Of a stretch of DNA of 64,000 nt, positions 47,158-55,075 are shown piece by piece (position 1 is the first letter of the stretch; every line of letters begins with the position of its first letter). The stretch is from Bacillota bacterium (GTDB lineage Bacteria > Bacillota > Clostridia > DSM-8532). Under the pieces are notes generated by a model, which saw only the letters and a program-made list of their open reading frames with translations, did no database searches and had not been told where the DNA came from. The position numbers were made by a program, and so were the translations under genes. Location of the stretch: assembly GCA_023411795.1 (NCBI GenBank), contig JAEYOK010000035.1, positions 248,001 to 312,000 on the forward strand. Direction: 5' to 3'.

Positions 47158-47604
47158 TTAAATATAGTACATTATAGATTCCAAATCATTAAGACGTTTG
47201 TAATCCTGGACCAGGTCCCCTAACGTAATAGAATCTACAACAGCATTGATACTTTCGTCAATTTTATCCCAAACGTTTAGTTTGAGACAATATTGTATGC
47301 TTTTATTATCAATATTATATGTTTCGCTCTCATCAATGACTGACAGGTTGCCTTCAAGGACTCTAAGAATATCTCCCACCTTAATACTTTCCGGCTTCCT
47401 GGCAAGAGTATATCCTCCCTGAGCACCTTTTACGCTCTTTACAAGTTCAGCTTTTCTGAGCCCTGCAAAAACCTGTTCCAGATAATTCATAGATATATTC
47501 TGCCTCTCAGCTACTGCATTTAATGCTACATGCTCAACGCTAGCATTAATTGCCAGATCTACCATTGCGCGAAGACCATATCTTCCTTTTGTAGAGATTT
47601 TCAT
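47158..47604 (-). CDS. Rrf2-family regulator, CymR-like
   Basis: A 148-residue Rrf2-family transcription factor. The N-terminal winged helix (about 1-80) has MKISTKGRYGLRAMVDLA, the recognition helix ISMNYLEQVFAGLRKAELVKSVKGAQGGYTLAR and the wing. The three clustered cysteines that hold the Fe-S cluster of IscR are absent; only one cysteine lies in that area. That favours CymR, the cysteine-metabolism repressor, over IscR. It is encoded upstream of mnmA and cysK. A palindromic box in its own promoter recurs at cysK, which points to autoregulation and control of cysK. Confidence 0.85.
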   Translation of the reverse strand: MKISTKGRYGLRAMVDLAINASVEHVALNAVAERQNISMNYLEQVFAGLRKAELVKSVKGAQGGYTLARKPESIKVGDILRVLEGNLSVIDESETYNIDNKSIQYCLKLNVWDKIDESINAVVDSITLGDLVQDYKRLNDLESIMYYI

Positions 47605-47623
47605 ACCAATGCTCCATTCATAT

Positions 47624-47668
47624 TATTCCTATAGGTTTAATTATAATATATGGCCATATTACTGTCAA
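47624..47668 (-). promoter_or_regulatory. Promoter and operator of the Rrf2 regulator
   Basis: On the minus strand, TTGACA (47663-47668) and TATAAT (47640-47645) are both perfect and 17 bases apart. The box TAAACCTATAGGAATA (47624-47639), with core palindrome CCTATAGG, follows directly and covers the start site. The -35 lies in the last codons of tcdA. Confidence 0.75.
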
Positions 47669-48429
47669 TTTGAGTTACTCTTAATGAGGTCCTTAACCAC
47701 TTCACCTGCAATAATTAAGCCCGCCACTGATGGTACAAAGGACATACTTCCCGGTATTTGATTTCTTATAGTACAGGTTCTTGTTGTGCCTTTGGGACAG
47801 ACACAACCTGTTGCACAACTATTACTTGCTTCTTCTACAGGCTTTATCGGCTGTTCGGTTGAGTACACAACCTTTAACGATTTGATACCTCTTAGTCTTA
47901 ATTCTTTTCTCATAACCTTTGCCAGAGGGTCCATTGATGTTTTATAAATATCGGTAACCTCAAACTTTGTTGGATCAAGCTTGTTTCCGGCACCCATACA
48001 ACTTATAATCGGTATTCCTCTCTTATTAGCCTGCATCACCAAATCAATTTTAGCTGTTACAGTATCGACAGCATCAACAATATAATCATAGTCATCCTTG
48101 ATAAGTTCCTGAGAATTTTCCGGAAGATAAAAGCTTCTAATGGCTTCAACCTCTGCTTTAGGGTTTATCTCAAGTATTCTTTCCTTCATAGCCTCAACCT
48201 TTACCTTGCCTAAGGTTTTCCGGGTAGCATGTAGCTGACGGTTAATATTGGTCAGGCAAATCAAATCATCATCCACCAGAACAAAATGCCCAACTCCTGC
48301 CCTGACGAGTCCTTCAACTACAAACGTGCCTACTCCTCCGATACCAAACACAGCTACTTTACTATTTTTAAGCCTTTCAAGGCTTTCCTTTCCAATTAAA
48401 AGTTCTGTTCTTGAAAATTCATGTAACAT
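47665..48429 (-). CDS. tcdA: tRNA threonylcarbamoyladenosine dehydratase
   Basis: A 254-residue ThiF/E1-like enzyme that cyclises N6-threonylcarbamoyladenosine at position 37 of tRNA using ATP. It begins with the E1-like motif FSRTELLIGKESLERLKNSKVAVFGIGGVGTFVVEGLVRAG (about 5-45). VDDDLICLTNINRQLHAT follows (ATP-binding Arg and Asp), then the late cysteine-rich segment SCATGCVCPKGTTRTC. E1-like activation without a ubiquitin-like partner is expected. The promoter of the downstream Rrf2 gene starts within its last codons. Confidence 0.88.
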   Translation of the reverse strand: MLHEFSRTELLIGKESLERLKNSKVAVFGIGGVGTFVVEGLVRAGVGHFVLVDDDLICLTNINRQLHATRKTLGKVKVEAMKERILEINPKAEVEAIRSFYLPENSQELIKDDYDYIVDAVDTVTAKIDLVMQANKRGIPIISCMGAGNKLDPTKFEVTDIYKTSMDPLAKVMRKELRLRGIKSLKVVYSTEQPIKPVEEASNSCATGCVCPKGTTRTCTIRNQIPGSMSFVPSVAGLIIAGEVVKDLIKSNSN

Positions 48430-48643
48430 ATATTATCCTTTCCAATACATTGAAATGTACATTATAACCATATAACCATTTTATCCTAACTTATTGTCCC
48501 TTTTATTATGTTTTAGCAAATAAAAAAAATCAACCACATTTAATAATGGAAAACTTTCTAAGCACCTTTGCATACCTTTCTGCATACCATAAAGATGGCT
48601 ATTTTATACGCATAACGAAATTTTTTTTTATGTAAACTTACAT

Positions 48644-48672
48644 TTGATTAAAATTTACCATTGTAGTAGAAT
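48644..48672 (+). promoter_or_regulatory. Promoter of hppA
   Basis: TTGATT (48644-48649) and TAGAAT (48667-48672) are exactly 17 bases apart, about 48 bases before the hppA start, which has a strong AAGGGGG ribosome site. The rest of 48430-48720 is AT-rich with no supported gene. Confidence 0.6.
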
Positions 48673-48720
48673 AGATAGGAAAATGTCAAAATTCAAATAG
48701 TCCTGCAAGGGGGTTCTAAA

Positions 48721-50823
48721 ATGTTTGAAATTACTACTCAAATGATCCAAATCTTTGCAATCTTAGTTGCATTTCTGGCTCTTGGCTTTGCAGCATGGTT
48801 GTACACTTGGGTTAAAGCCCAGCCTTCTTCCAATAAGCGAATCGCCGAAATTGGTGAATACATTCGCAGAGGTGCCAACACATTTTTAAGACGTGAATAT
48901 GTTGTTTTGGCACGTTTTACAGCAGTTGCCGCAATAGTATTATTTGTATTGCTTCCTCATCCGGTATGGAAGGGAAATATCACAGATAATATTTGGATGG
49001 CTATTTCTTATATCTTCGGTACTGTTTTGTCAGCGCTTGCGGGCAAAATAGGTATTCAGGTAGCTACAATTGCTAACAAGAAAGCTGCCGAAGCTGCACA
49101 GAACGGCATTAAGCCTTCATTTATGTCCGGCTTCCGAGGTGGCGCAGTAATGGGTATGGCAGTTGTAGGAACAAGTCTTTTGGGTGTAACACTTGTATTG
49201 ATGCTTGTTGGTGATGCCACATCCCTCCTCGGCTTTAGCTTTGGTGCCAGTTCATTGGCTCTGTTTGCTAAAGCAGGCGGCGGTATCTTTACAAAAACAG
49301 CTGATATTAGTGCTGACTTAGTTGGTAAGGTTGAAATGGGAATTGACGAAGATGATCCCAGAAACCCTGCCGTTATCGCTGACAACGTTGGTGATAACGT
49401 TGGTGACGTAGCCGGTATGGGCGCTGACCTTTTTGACTCAAATGTTGCTTCCATGGCAGCTGCTCTGGTTATGGCAACAGCTTTAGGCGGAATAACCGGT
49501 ATAAACGTTATAATGGTTTTTGCCTATGCAGCAATCGGTCTTTTATCCTCTATTATAGGTGTCGCCACCGCACGTATCGGTAAAAACGGCGATCCCACCA
49601 AGGCCCTTAACAGTTCTACCTATGTTACAACTGCTATCTTTGCTGTTCTGACTGCAGCAGCTACCTGGCTTGTACAAGACTTCAGATGGGAAATCTGGGG
49701 CGCTACAGCAGTAGGTCTTTTTGTAGGTACTATAATCGGTATTGCTTCTGACTACTTTACCAATGATAATAAGCACCCTGTTCAAGCAGTTGCAGAAGCT
49801 TCTAAATCCGGTCCTGCATTTACAATTCTTTCTGGTTTCTCTTACGGATTATTAAGCTGTTTACCTGCATTGATCGGTATAGCTGTTTCTGCCTTATTGG
49901 CATATAACATCTGTGCTCCTTTAGGAGATGGCTACGGTATGTTTGGTATATCAATGTCAGCTCTCGGAATGCTTTCAATAGTTGGTATGATTATATCTAA
50001 CGACGCTTACGGACCAATCGTTGATAACGCTCGTGGTCTTGCCGAAATGGGCGGATTAGGTGAAAAGGTTATTGCGGTTACTGATGAGCTTGACTCAGCC
50101 GGTAATACAGTTAAGGCTGTTACCAAGGGCTTCTCAATCAGTGCTGCCGGTCTGACCGTTATTGCTCTTTTAGGTGCATTCATGAGTGAAGTCAACACAG
50201 CAGCTCAAGAGCTCGGTCTTGTTGCCGCCGGAGAAACTCTGGTTAAGAACTTTGATATTATGAATCCTACCGTTTTCTTCGGACTAATTATCGGCGTTGC
50301 TATTCCTGCCATATTCTCAGCGATGTTGATGCTCGGTGTTGACAAAAACGCTCAGAGAATGGTTACTGAAATTCATCGTCAATTTGACACAATCCCCGGC
50401 CTCAAAGAAGGACGCGAGGATGCTAAACCAGATTATGACAAATGTATTGATATAGCAACATCAGGTGCTCTTAAGGAACTGGTTCCTGCAGGTGTCGTTG
50501 CGATTATCTCAACTATTGCTGTCGGATTAATAGGCGGTGTACAGGCAATCGGTGGTTTCTTGACAGGTAATATAGCTTCCGGTCTTCTCCTTGCTCTCTT
50601 AATGTCCAATGCAGGCGGAACCTGGGATAACGCTAAAAAGTATGTTGAAGCTGGTAATTGCGGTGGTAAAGGATCTGTAGCTCATAAGTCTGCGGTTGTT
50701 GGCGATACAGTCGGCGATCCATTTAAAGACACAGCCGGACCTTCCATCAACACACAGATTACCGTTGTATCACTTGTATCTTCACTATTAGCAGTAATAT
50801 TCCTACAGTTCTCAATTTTCTAA
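48721..50823 (+). CDS. hppA: Membrane-bound ion-pumping inorganic pyrophosphatase
   Basis: A 700-residue, 16-helix membrane enzyme that couples pyrophosphate hydrolysis to ion transport. The active-site signature is present: DVGKVEMGIDEDDPRNPAVIADNVGDNVGD appears here from DLVGKVEMGIDEDD (about 201). GDTVGDPFKDTAGPS near the C-terminus completes the metal sites. The key segment after LDSAGNT reads VKAVTKG: a Lys occupies the position that is Ala in K+-dependent enzymes. That marks a K+-independent, and therefore probably proton-pumping, type. It has its own promoter and a strong terminator. Confidence 0.94.
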   Translation: MFEITTQMIQIFAILVAFLALGFAAWLYTWVKAQPSSNKRIAEIGEYIRRGANTFLRREYVVLARFTAVAAIVLFVLLPHPVWKGNITDNIWMAISYIFGTVLSALAGKIGIQVATIANKKAAEAAQNGIKPSFMSGFRGGAVMGMAVVGTSLLGVTLVLMLVGDATSLLGFSFGASSLALFAKAGGGIFTKTADISADLVGKVEMGIDEDDPRNPAVIADNVGDNVGDVAGMGADLFDSNVASMAAALVMATALGGITGINVIMVFAYAAIGLLSSIIGVATARIGKNGDPTKALNSSTYVTTAIFAVLTAAATWLVQDFRWEIWGATAVGLFVGTIIGIASDYFTNDNKHPVQAVAEASKSGPAFTILSGFSYGLLSCLPALIGIAVSALLAYNICAPLGDGYGMFGISMSALGMLSIVGMIISNDAYGPIVDNARGLAEMGGLGEKVIAVTDELDSAGNTVKAVTKGFSISAAGLTVIALLGAFMSEVNTAAQELGLVAAGETLVKNFDIMNPTVFFGLIIGVAIPAIFSAMLMLGVDKNAQRMVTEIHRQFDTIPGLKEGREDAKPDYDKCIDIATSGALKELVPAGVVAIISTIAVGLIGGVQAIGGFLTGNIASGLLLALLMSNAGGTWDNAKKYVEAGNCGGKGSVAHKSAVVGDTVGDPFKDTAGPSINTQITVVSLVSSLLAVIFLQFSIF

Positions 50824-50838
50824 GATATATATGAAAAG

Positions 50839-50870
50839 AACAGGCTTGGCTAATGCCAAGCCTGTTTTAT
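50839..50870 (+). terminator. Terminator after hppA
   Basis: A perfect twelve-base stem, AACAGGCTTGGC with GCCAAGCCTGTT, around TAAT, followed by a T-rich run. It also lies just past the end of the convergent folT-like gene and may serve both. Confidence 0.9.
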
Positions 50871-50883
50871 TATATATATCTTA

Positions 50884-51747
50884 TTACGAATGGCTAGAAG
50901 ATGAGATCTTCGGGTCATTACTCTTCTTTTCTTTCAGAATAAACCTGTCATAGACAGACAGCAGAAACGCTGTTACATAGCTTAACAGTACTGCCATAAT
51001 CAGCTCCTCCAATAACCTTGGAAGAAGGAACAGGACGAAAATACTTTTGAGGTTAGTATAATAAAACGTTAGGATATAGCTGTTTAAAATTGTTATGGGT
51101 ATTCCGGTAATTAAAAAAGTCAGAACCACTTTTAAATAATATTTACTTACAGAGGCTTCTGGAGATTTCTTTCTTAAAACAAAATCCAAAGCCAGAAGCA
51201 AAAGCGCTATGACCGCTACTACCAGCAAGCCCAAAAGCATATAGTCCTTCTTATTTCCCATAGACTCAAGCGCCAAAGCTATTGAAGAACTTGGAAACAG
51301 GCCGGTTACGGCAATGTTGAATAATCCAATACCTCCAATTGATATAAACAAAATCCAAATGCCTTTTTGTATACTCCTGCTGCTTCGATCCTTCAAAAAC
51401 CGCCATACAAAGGAGGATATTAATCCGTCAACTACGGCTGTAAGAGTCAACCAAGGCATATACGGACCCTGGGGTTTCAGTAAAAAGCCTATGATATCAA
51501 CAATGCCCCCTGCGATACCGCCATAAAACGGCCCGAACAAAATTGCAGGCATTCTGAAAAAAACAGGTGATAAACTGATCCTCAGGCTGGGCGCACCCAT
51601 AATAGATAGCGTTGGGCTGACCAGCTTAAGTACTGAAGCCGCTCCTATCAGAATCGCCGTATAGAGGATTTTTTTTAAGTGTGTTTTAACTGCTGAAAAT
51701 GATGTTGTTGGAGTTGGTGTTGGTGTTGATGATGATACTTGATTCAT
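50884..51747 (-). CDS. folT: ECF transporter S component, folate type
   Basis: A 287-residue membrane protein. After a polar Ser/Thr/Pro stretch come six or more helices. The segment LRISLSPVFFRMPAILFGPFYGGIAGGIVDIIGFLL, with MPWLTLTAVVDGLI after it, matches folate-type S components, which capture vitamin with an ECF ATPase module encoded elsewhere. The upstream tetrahydrofolate riboswitch strongly supports folate or a precursor as substrate. The ATG at 51747 follows AAAGGAGG; the frame opens earlier, across the riboswitch. The protein is longer than most S components (about 180), through an extended middle and C-terminal part. Confidence 0.87.
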   Translation of the reverse strand: MNQVSSSTPTPTPTTSFSAVKTHLKKILYTAILIGAASVLKLVSPTLSIMGAPSLRISLSPVFFRMPAILFGPFYGGIAGGIVDIIGFLLKPQGPYMPWLTLTAVVDGLISSFVWRFLKDRSSRSIQKGIWILFISIGGIGLFNIAVTGLFPSSSIALALESMGNKKDYMLLGLLVVAVIALLLLALDFVLRKKSPEASVSKYYLKVVLTFLITGIPITILNSYILTFYYTNLKSIFVLFLLPRLLEELIMAVLLSYVTAFLLSVYDRFILKEKKSNDPKISSSSHS

Positions 51748-51794
51748 TTTGCCTCCTTTCTTATCCATTGTTACCATAAGAATGAAGACATAGT

Positions 51795-51888
51795 AACAGT
51801 GGATGCAGTATTGGCACCGCGAGCTATTATGCCCTTCGTTTAGAGACTCTACTCCCATTCCCTAACACTTTACGCGCCAATACCTGTT
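51795..51888 (-). ncRNA. Tetrahydrofolate (THF) riboswitch
   Basis: Read on the minus strand, the 94 bases contain in order: a closing stem AACAG/CTGTT; a second stem TATTGGC/GCCAATA; the conserved GCGTAAAGTG; a stem TTAGGGA/TCTCTAA carrying ATGGGAG; then ACGAAGG; CTCGCGGTG; and TGCATCC. These are the hallmark blocks of the THF aptamer family, in family order. It lies between a strong promoter and the folT start. No terminator follows, so control is probably at translation or through alternative pairing near the ribosome site. Confidence 0.92.
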
Positions 51889-51928
51889 CTGTTTTTTGAT
51901 TTTATTACTTTTACCAGCAATGTGATAA

Positions 51929-51957
51929 ATTATATAACAACCATTTATAAATGTCTA
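51929..51957 (-). promoter_or_regulatory. Promoter of the riboswitch-folT unit
   Basis: On the minus strand, TAGACA (51952-51957) and a perfect TATAAT (51929-51934) are 17 bases apart; the aptamer begins about 40 bases downstream. Confidence 0.7.
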
Positions 51958-51982
51958 CATAGTTTGCTTTGCGTTATAGTGC

Positions 51983-51999
51983 CGCTTAAACGTTAAGCG
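51983..51999 (-). other. Hairpin just past the NYN gene
   Basis: CGCTTAA and TTAAGCG pair around three bases immediately after the NYN stop codon. There is no T-run, so it may be a weak terminator or 3' end stabiliser. Confidence 0.4.
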
Positions 52000-52000
52000 T

Positions 52001-52807
52001 TCATTCATTACTCCGTTTTCTTGGTCCATTCTCGGGTACAGTTTTATCCTTGTTACGAACATAAATATGTTTAATTTTGCTATTACTCGAATCTCTCTCG
52101 TCTATTTCAAAGCACTTTAATGTCTTAATTAATGGGGTTAGCTTAGCAAAACCATAATTTCTTGCGTCAAAATCCGGACGCTTTTTCTGAATCAGATTTC
52201 CTACATCTGCAAGAAAAGCCCAACCATTCTCATCGGCAACATCCGATATTGAAGTTGCAATAAGATTAATTACATCTTCACTGATTTTGCTGATTGGACT
52301 ACTAGTAGTTTTCTTTGGTCCTCCTACCCTTGGTTGATCCTCTATTTCAAGGGCCTGACGGCTATTTGCATTAATGATCTCAAGGTAAGTAAATTTATCA
52401 CATGCCGCAATAAATGGATTGGGAGTTTTCTTCTCTCCTATACCAAAAACTTTCATACCGGCTTCTCTGAGACGTATGACCAAACGTGTAAAATCACTGT
52501 CGCTTGAAACAATGCAAAAGCCTTCAACTTTTTCATTATATAAAATATCCATGGCATCAATTATCATGGCTGAGTCCGAGGAGTTTTTCCCCGTAGTGTA
52601 GCTATATTGCTGTATGGGAGTAATAGCATTTTCCAAAAGCACATTCTTCCAACCGCTAATATTTGGTTTTGTCCAATCACCATATATACGCTTTATTGTA
52701 GGAATACCATACTTGGCAATCTCCTCAATTATCCCCTTTACATTACTGTACGGTACATTTTCCGCGTCAATCAATACCGCTAATCTGAGCTCCGAATTAT
52801 CCTTCAT
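52001..52807 (-). CDS. NYN-domain (PIN-like) nuclease with C-terminal LOTUS/OST-HTH-like domain
   Basis: A 268-residue protein. The NYN domain (about 5-150) is of the LabA/DUF88 type. Acidic residues of the PIN-like metal site are visible in LAVLIDAENVPYS, GKNSSDSAMIIDAMD and IVSSDSDFTRLV. After a linker, residues about 175-250 (VINLIATSISDVADENGWAFLADVGNLIQKKRPDFDARNYGFAKLTPLI) look like an OST-HTH/LOTUS RNA-binding fold. Such proteins are predicted RNases; the target is unknown. It is a single gene upstream of folT with its own ribosome site. Confidence 0.87.
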   Translation of the reverse strand: MKDNSELRLAVLIDAENVPYSNVKGIIEEIAKYGIPTIKRIYGDWTKPNISGWKNVLLENAITPIQQYSYTTGKNSSDSAMIIDAMDILYNEKVEGFCIVSSDSDFTRLVIRLREAGMKVFGIGEKKTPNPFIAACDKFTYLEIINANSRQALEIEDQPRVGGPKKTTSSPISKISEDVINLIATSISDVADENGWAFLADVGNLIQKKRPDFDARNYGFAKLTPLIKTLKCFEIDERDSSNSKIKHIYVRNKDKTVPENGPRKRSNE

Positions 52808-52874
52808 ACTCTATCCTCTCAAAAATAAACTTCTATCTATTCATTATACATTTTCAGGCTTTGAATTTTATATA

Positions 52875-53105
52875 TTAATCCATATTATAGCCCGGTTTTT
52901 TATATAGTGTATTTTCCTTAGAGACAATATCAGGCTGATAAACTGCTTCTTTCCACTGCTCCCTCGGAATTTCTTCAAATGCTACCGAAATACTTTTATC
53001 TTCGGCTCCTATAGACTCAATGATGGCTTGTGTTATTTTCTCTGCGCAAAGCTGTTTTTGTGACTCGGTCCTTCCTGGATATAGCTTAACAATTACATGG
53101 GGCAT
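52875..53105 (-). CDS. Tautomerase family protein (4-oxalocrotonate tautomerase-like)
   Basis: A 76-residue small protein of the tautomerase superfamily. After Met removal the catalytic Pro would be N-terminal (MPHVIVKLYPGRTESQKQ). KQLCAEKITQAIIESIGAEDKSISVAFEEIPREQW follows the beta-alpha-beta fold and resembles PptA-type members. It probably forms dimers or hexamers in the cytoplasm. The substrate is unknown. It lies between the alpha/beta hydrolase gene upstream and NYN downstream, with 32- and 67-base gaps. Confidence 0.85.
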   Translation of the reverse strand: MPHVIVKLYPGRTESQKQLCAEKITQAIIESIGAEDKSISVAFEEIPREQWKEAVYQPDIVSKENTLYKKPGYNMD

Positions 53106-53137
53106 CTTTTACTCCTCCTAAATATTATAATAAGCTA

Positions 53138-53818
53138 TTAATTAGATAAGAAAGCCTTCACCTTTTCATTAAACTCCGTACTATTCTTATATGCAATAAA
53201 ATGATCCCCTTCCACAAAGCATAAGTGTGAGTTTTTAATAGCCTTATGGATTAAGATTGTATGCTTCTCTTTTATCATATCATTTTTTCCGGCTATAACC
53301 AATGTGGACACATGGATTTTTGAAAGCTCCTCTTCTTTGAAGTCAGGCTGATTAACCATAAGCCCAAGCATTTCTTTCTTAACAATAGCTTTTTTATCAA
53401 ATAAGGAAACAAATGAAACAAGACTATATGCAATAATGATTGGAATTTGATAGATACCTTTAACTCCCTTGGGATTCAGGTTTCCTCCATTAAGAATCAG
53501 TTTTTCGACATAGCTTTGATATTTTAAAGCAAATGCAATGGCAATATTTGCTCCGTCACTAAAACCAAGGATATAAGCTTTTTCAATTCCGTGTAAGTCA
53601 AGGAAATCCTTTAAGTCGTCAGCAAACTGCTCTATGGTAAAGGGCTTTACTCCTCGAGGGGATTTTCCGTGTCCTCGGGTATCTACTGCTAATACTCGAT
53701 AAAATGCAGAGAAATACTCAATTTGGTTCACAAAGAAATCATTATTTTCTCCATTACCATGAAGTAGGACCAAAGGCATACCTTTACCCTTTTCGATGTA
53801 ATTCATTTGTATATCCAT
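53138..53818 (-). CDS. Alpha/beta hydrolase
   Basis: A 226-residue alpha/beta-hydrolase-fold enzyme. The oxyanion region is LVLLHGNGENNDFF (about 16-29), and the nucleophile elbow is LGFSDGAN (Ser about 97). The acid is in VIAGKNDMI (about 172), and the His in EGDHFIAYKN (about 205). There is no signal peptide. The substrate (ester, lactone or other) cannot be predicted. It is 30 bases downstream of the CAT-like gene on the same strand, and the tautomerase gene follows. Confidence 0.87.
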   Translation of the reverse strand: MDIQMNYIEKGKGMPLVLLHGNGENNDFFVNQIEYFSAFYRVLAVDTRGHGKSPRGVKPFTIEQFADDLKDFLDLHGIEKAYILGFSDGANIAIAFALKYQSYVEKLILNGGNLNPKGVKGIYQIPIIIAYSLVSFVSLFDKKAIVKKEMLGLMVNQPDFKEEELSKIHVSTLVIAGKNDMIKEKHTILIHKAIKNSHLCFVEGDHFIAYKNSTEFNEKVKAFLSN

Positions 53819-53848
53819 AAGTACTTTCCCGCCCTTTTAGTTTTCAAT

Positions 53849-54484
53849 TTACAGGTATTTCTCCGGATTATCTAATATCTCCTGAAGCTTATTAAAGTAC
53901 ATGCCGACATGCAAGCCATCAACCAGGGCATGATGTGCTTGAACAGACAATGGTAGCTTTATCTTGCCATCATCCTCAAAGTATTTTCCCCACGTTATTC
54001 TCGGAATGCAATCAACCGGATTCATTTGAATAGGATGATTTATACTGGTAATGGAAACCCATGGAATACTGGAGATGAATAATAGGTCATCGCGTCCCGG
54101 TTCATCTTCTATATTTATACTCTTTTTTGCTTTTTCCAGTCTGGCTGAAGCATCCTCTTTGAAGTTGCTAAATTCATTTACATATTTCACTGTACAAAAA
54201 CTGAAGGCTTCATCCTCTGTCATTACTGTAAATGAAGGGTCCACAGTCTCATGCTCAACTACTTTCTCTTCTCTTATACGATAGCGAAATTCTTTTATAC
54301 TGTTTGCCGTCTTTGTAGCAGCATACAAAATAGTTATAAAAAACGGAAGGTCCATATCTTTAATGTACTTATGAGTCTTAGTAATATCAACATTCCCACA
54401 AATGTTAAAATGCGGGTAGCTAAACTCCTTAAAATAATTATAATGGTCTTTCCTTTTCCAATTATCTATATGTATATACTTCAT
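53849..54484 (-). CDS. Chloramphenicol acetyltransferase-like (type A CAT fold)
   Basis: A 211-residue trimer-forming acetyltransferase of the classical CAT family. The catalytic motif LSVQAHHALVDGLHVGMYFN near the C-terminus has the active-site His and Asp (HHxxxDG). The N-terminal WKRKDHYNYFKEFSYPHFNICG and the central TEDEAFSFCTVKY match the family. Many clostridial chromosomal homologues exist whose activity on chloramphenicol is weak or untested, so resistance should not be assumed. It may be co-transcribed with the alpha/beta hydrolase. Confidence 0.85.
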   Translation of the reverse strand: MKYIHIDNWKRKDHYNYFKEFSYPHFNICGNVDITKTHKYIKDMDLPFFITILYAATKTANSIKEFRYRIREEKVVEHETVDPSFTVMTEDEAFSFCTVKYVNEFSNFKEDASARLEKAKKSINIEDEPGRDDLLFISSIPWVSITSINHPIQMNPVDCIPRITWGKYFEDDGKIKLPLSVQAHHALVDGLHVGMYFNKLQEILDNPEKYL

Positions 54485-54522
54485 ACCTTTACTTCGCTTC
54501 CTTTTATACCACTGTGTTTGAA

Positions 54523-55065
54523 TTATGATGATTTGGTTGCAACATTTATTTGAAATCCTCTTTCACTGAGTATTTCTCCTATTATACCGCCACTATTATC
54601 ATAAAAATCCGTACTTATTTTTAATTTTTTAATTAGTCGCTTTTTTGTTAGTTCTAAAACATAAGTCCGACTTACTACTCTATCTCTGTACACCCTCTTA
54701 ACAAGGTTTATACTAACTATATCTTCCCAAGGTATAAACCTAAATTTGGTAAATACTCCCCTATTTCGTACATCTATAGAAATAAATGCATCCATAAATA
54801 ACATTATTGAATATGTTAGGTAACATATAAGAACCGAATAACTATAAATATTGTGTTTAGCATCAACAATAAAAAGTAATAGAAAGAAAAGAGGAAATAA
54901 CAGATCCGATCTGGCTTTTTTTATCCCTAAGCCTGTTACCGGTTGCAGCCTGTATATCAGATCTGATTCTTTATTTCTCTTTATTAAAATCACCGATTTA
55001 ATAATGATTAATGTAAAACCTACTAAAAATGATGCTATTGCCAGAACAAGAATAAAATCATTCAT
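54523..55065 (-). CDS. Hypothetical membrane protein with PH-like cytoplasmic domain
   Basis: A 180-residue protein with an N-terminal helix (about 4-26) and a helical pair (about 55-95). A soluble domain follows with RGVFTKFRFIPWEDIVSINLVKR and TYVLELTKKRLIKKLKISTDFYD. That pattern resembles bacterial PH-like/DUF5673-type domains; I do not recognise the protein itself. Its GAGGTAAG ribosome site overlaps the stop of the HAD gene upstream, so the two are co-expressed. Confidence 0.65.
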   Translation of the reverse strand: MNDFILVLAIASFLVGFTLIIIKSVILIKRNKESDLIYRLQPVTGLGIKKARSDLLFPLFFLLLFIVDAKHNIYSYSVLICYLTYSIMLFMDAFISIDVRNRGVFTKFRFIPWEDIVSINLVKRVYRDRVVSRTYVLELTKKRLIKKLKISTDFYDNSGGIIGEILSERGFQINVATKSS

Positions 55066-55075
55066 GTTACTTACC

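Noticed and set aside
51811..51830. T-box-like GGCACCGCG on the plus strand
   Set aside because: It lies opposite the folT leader with no plus-strand gene behind it, and the minus-strand reading gives a complete THF aptamer that explains the same bases.
53849..54484. Certain chloramphenicol resistance gene
   Set aside because: The catalytic motif is intact, but chromosomal CAT-like proteins of clostridia often have other or unknown substrates.
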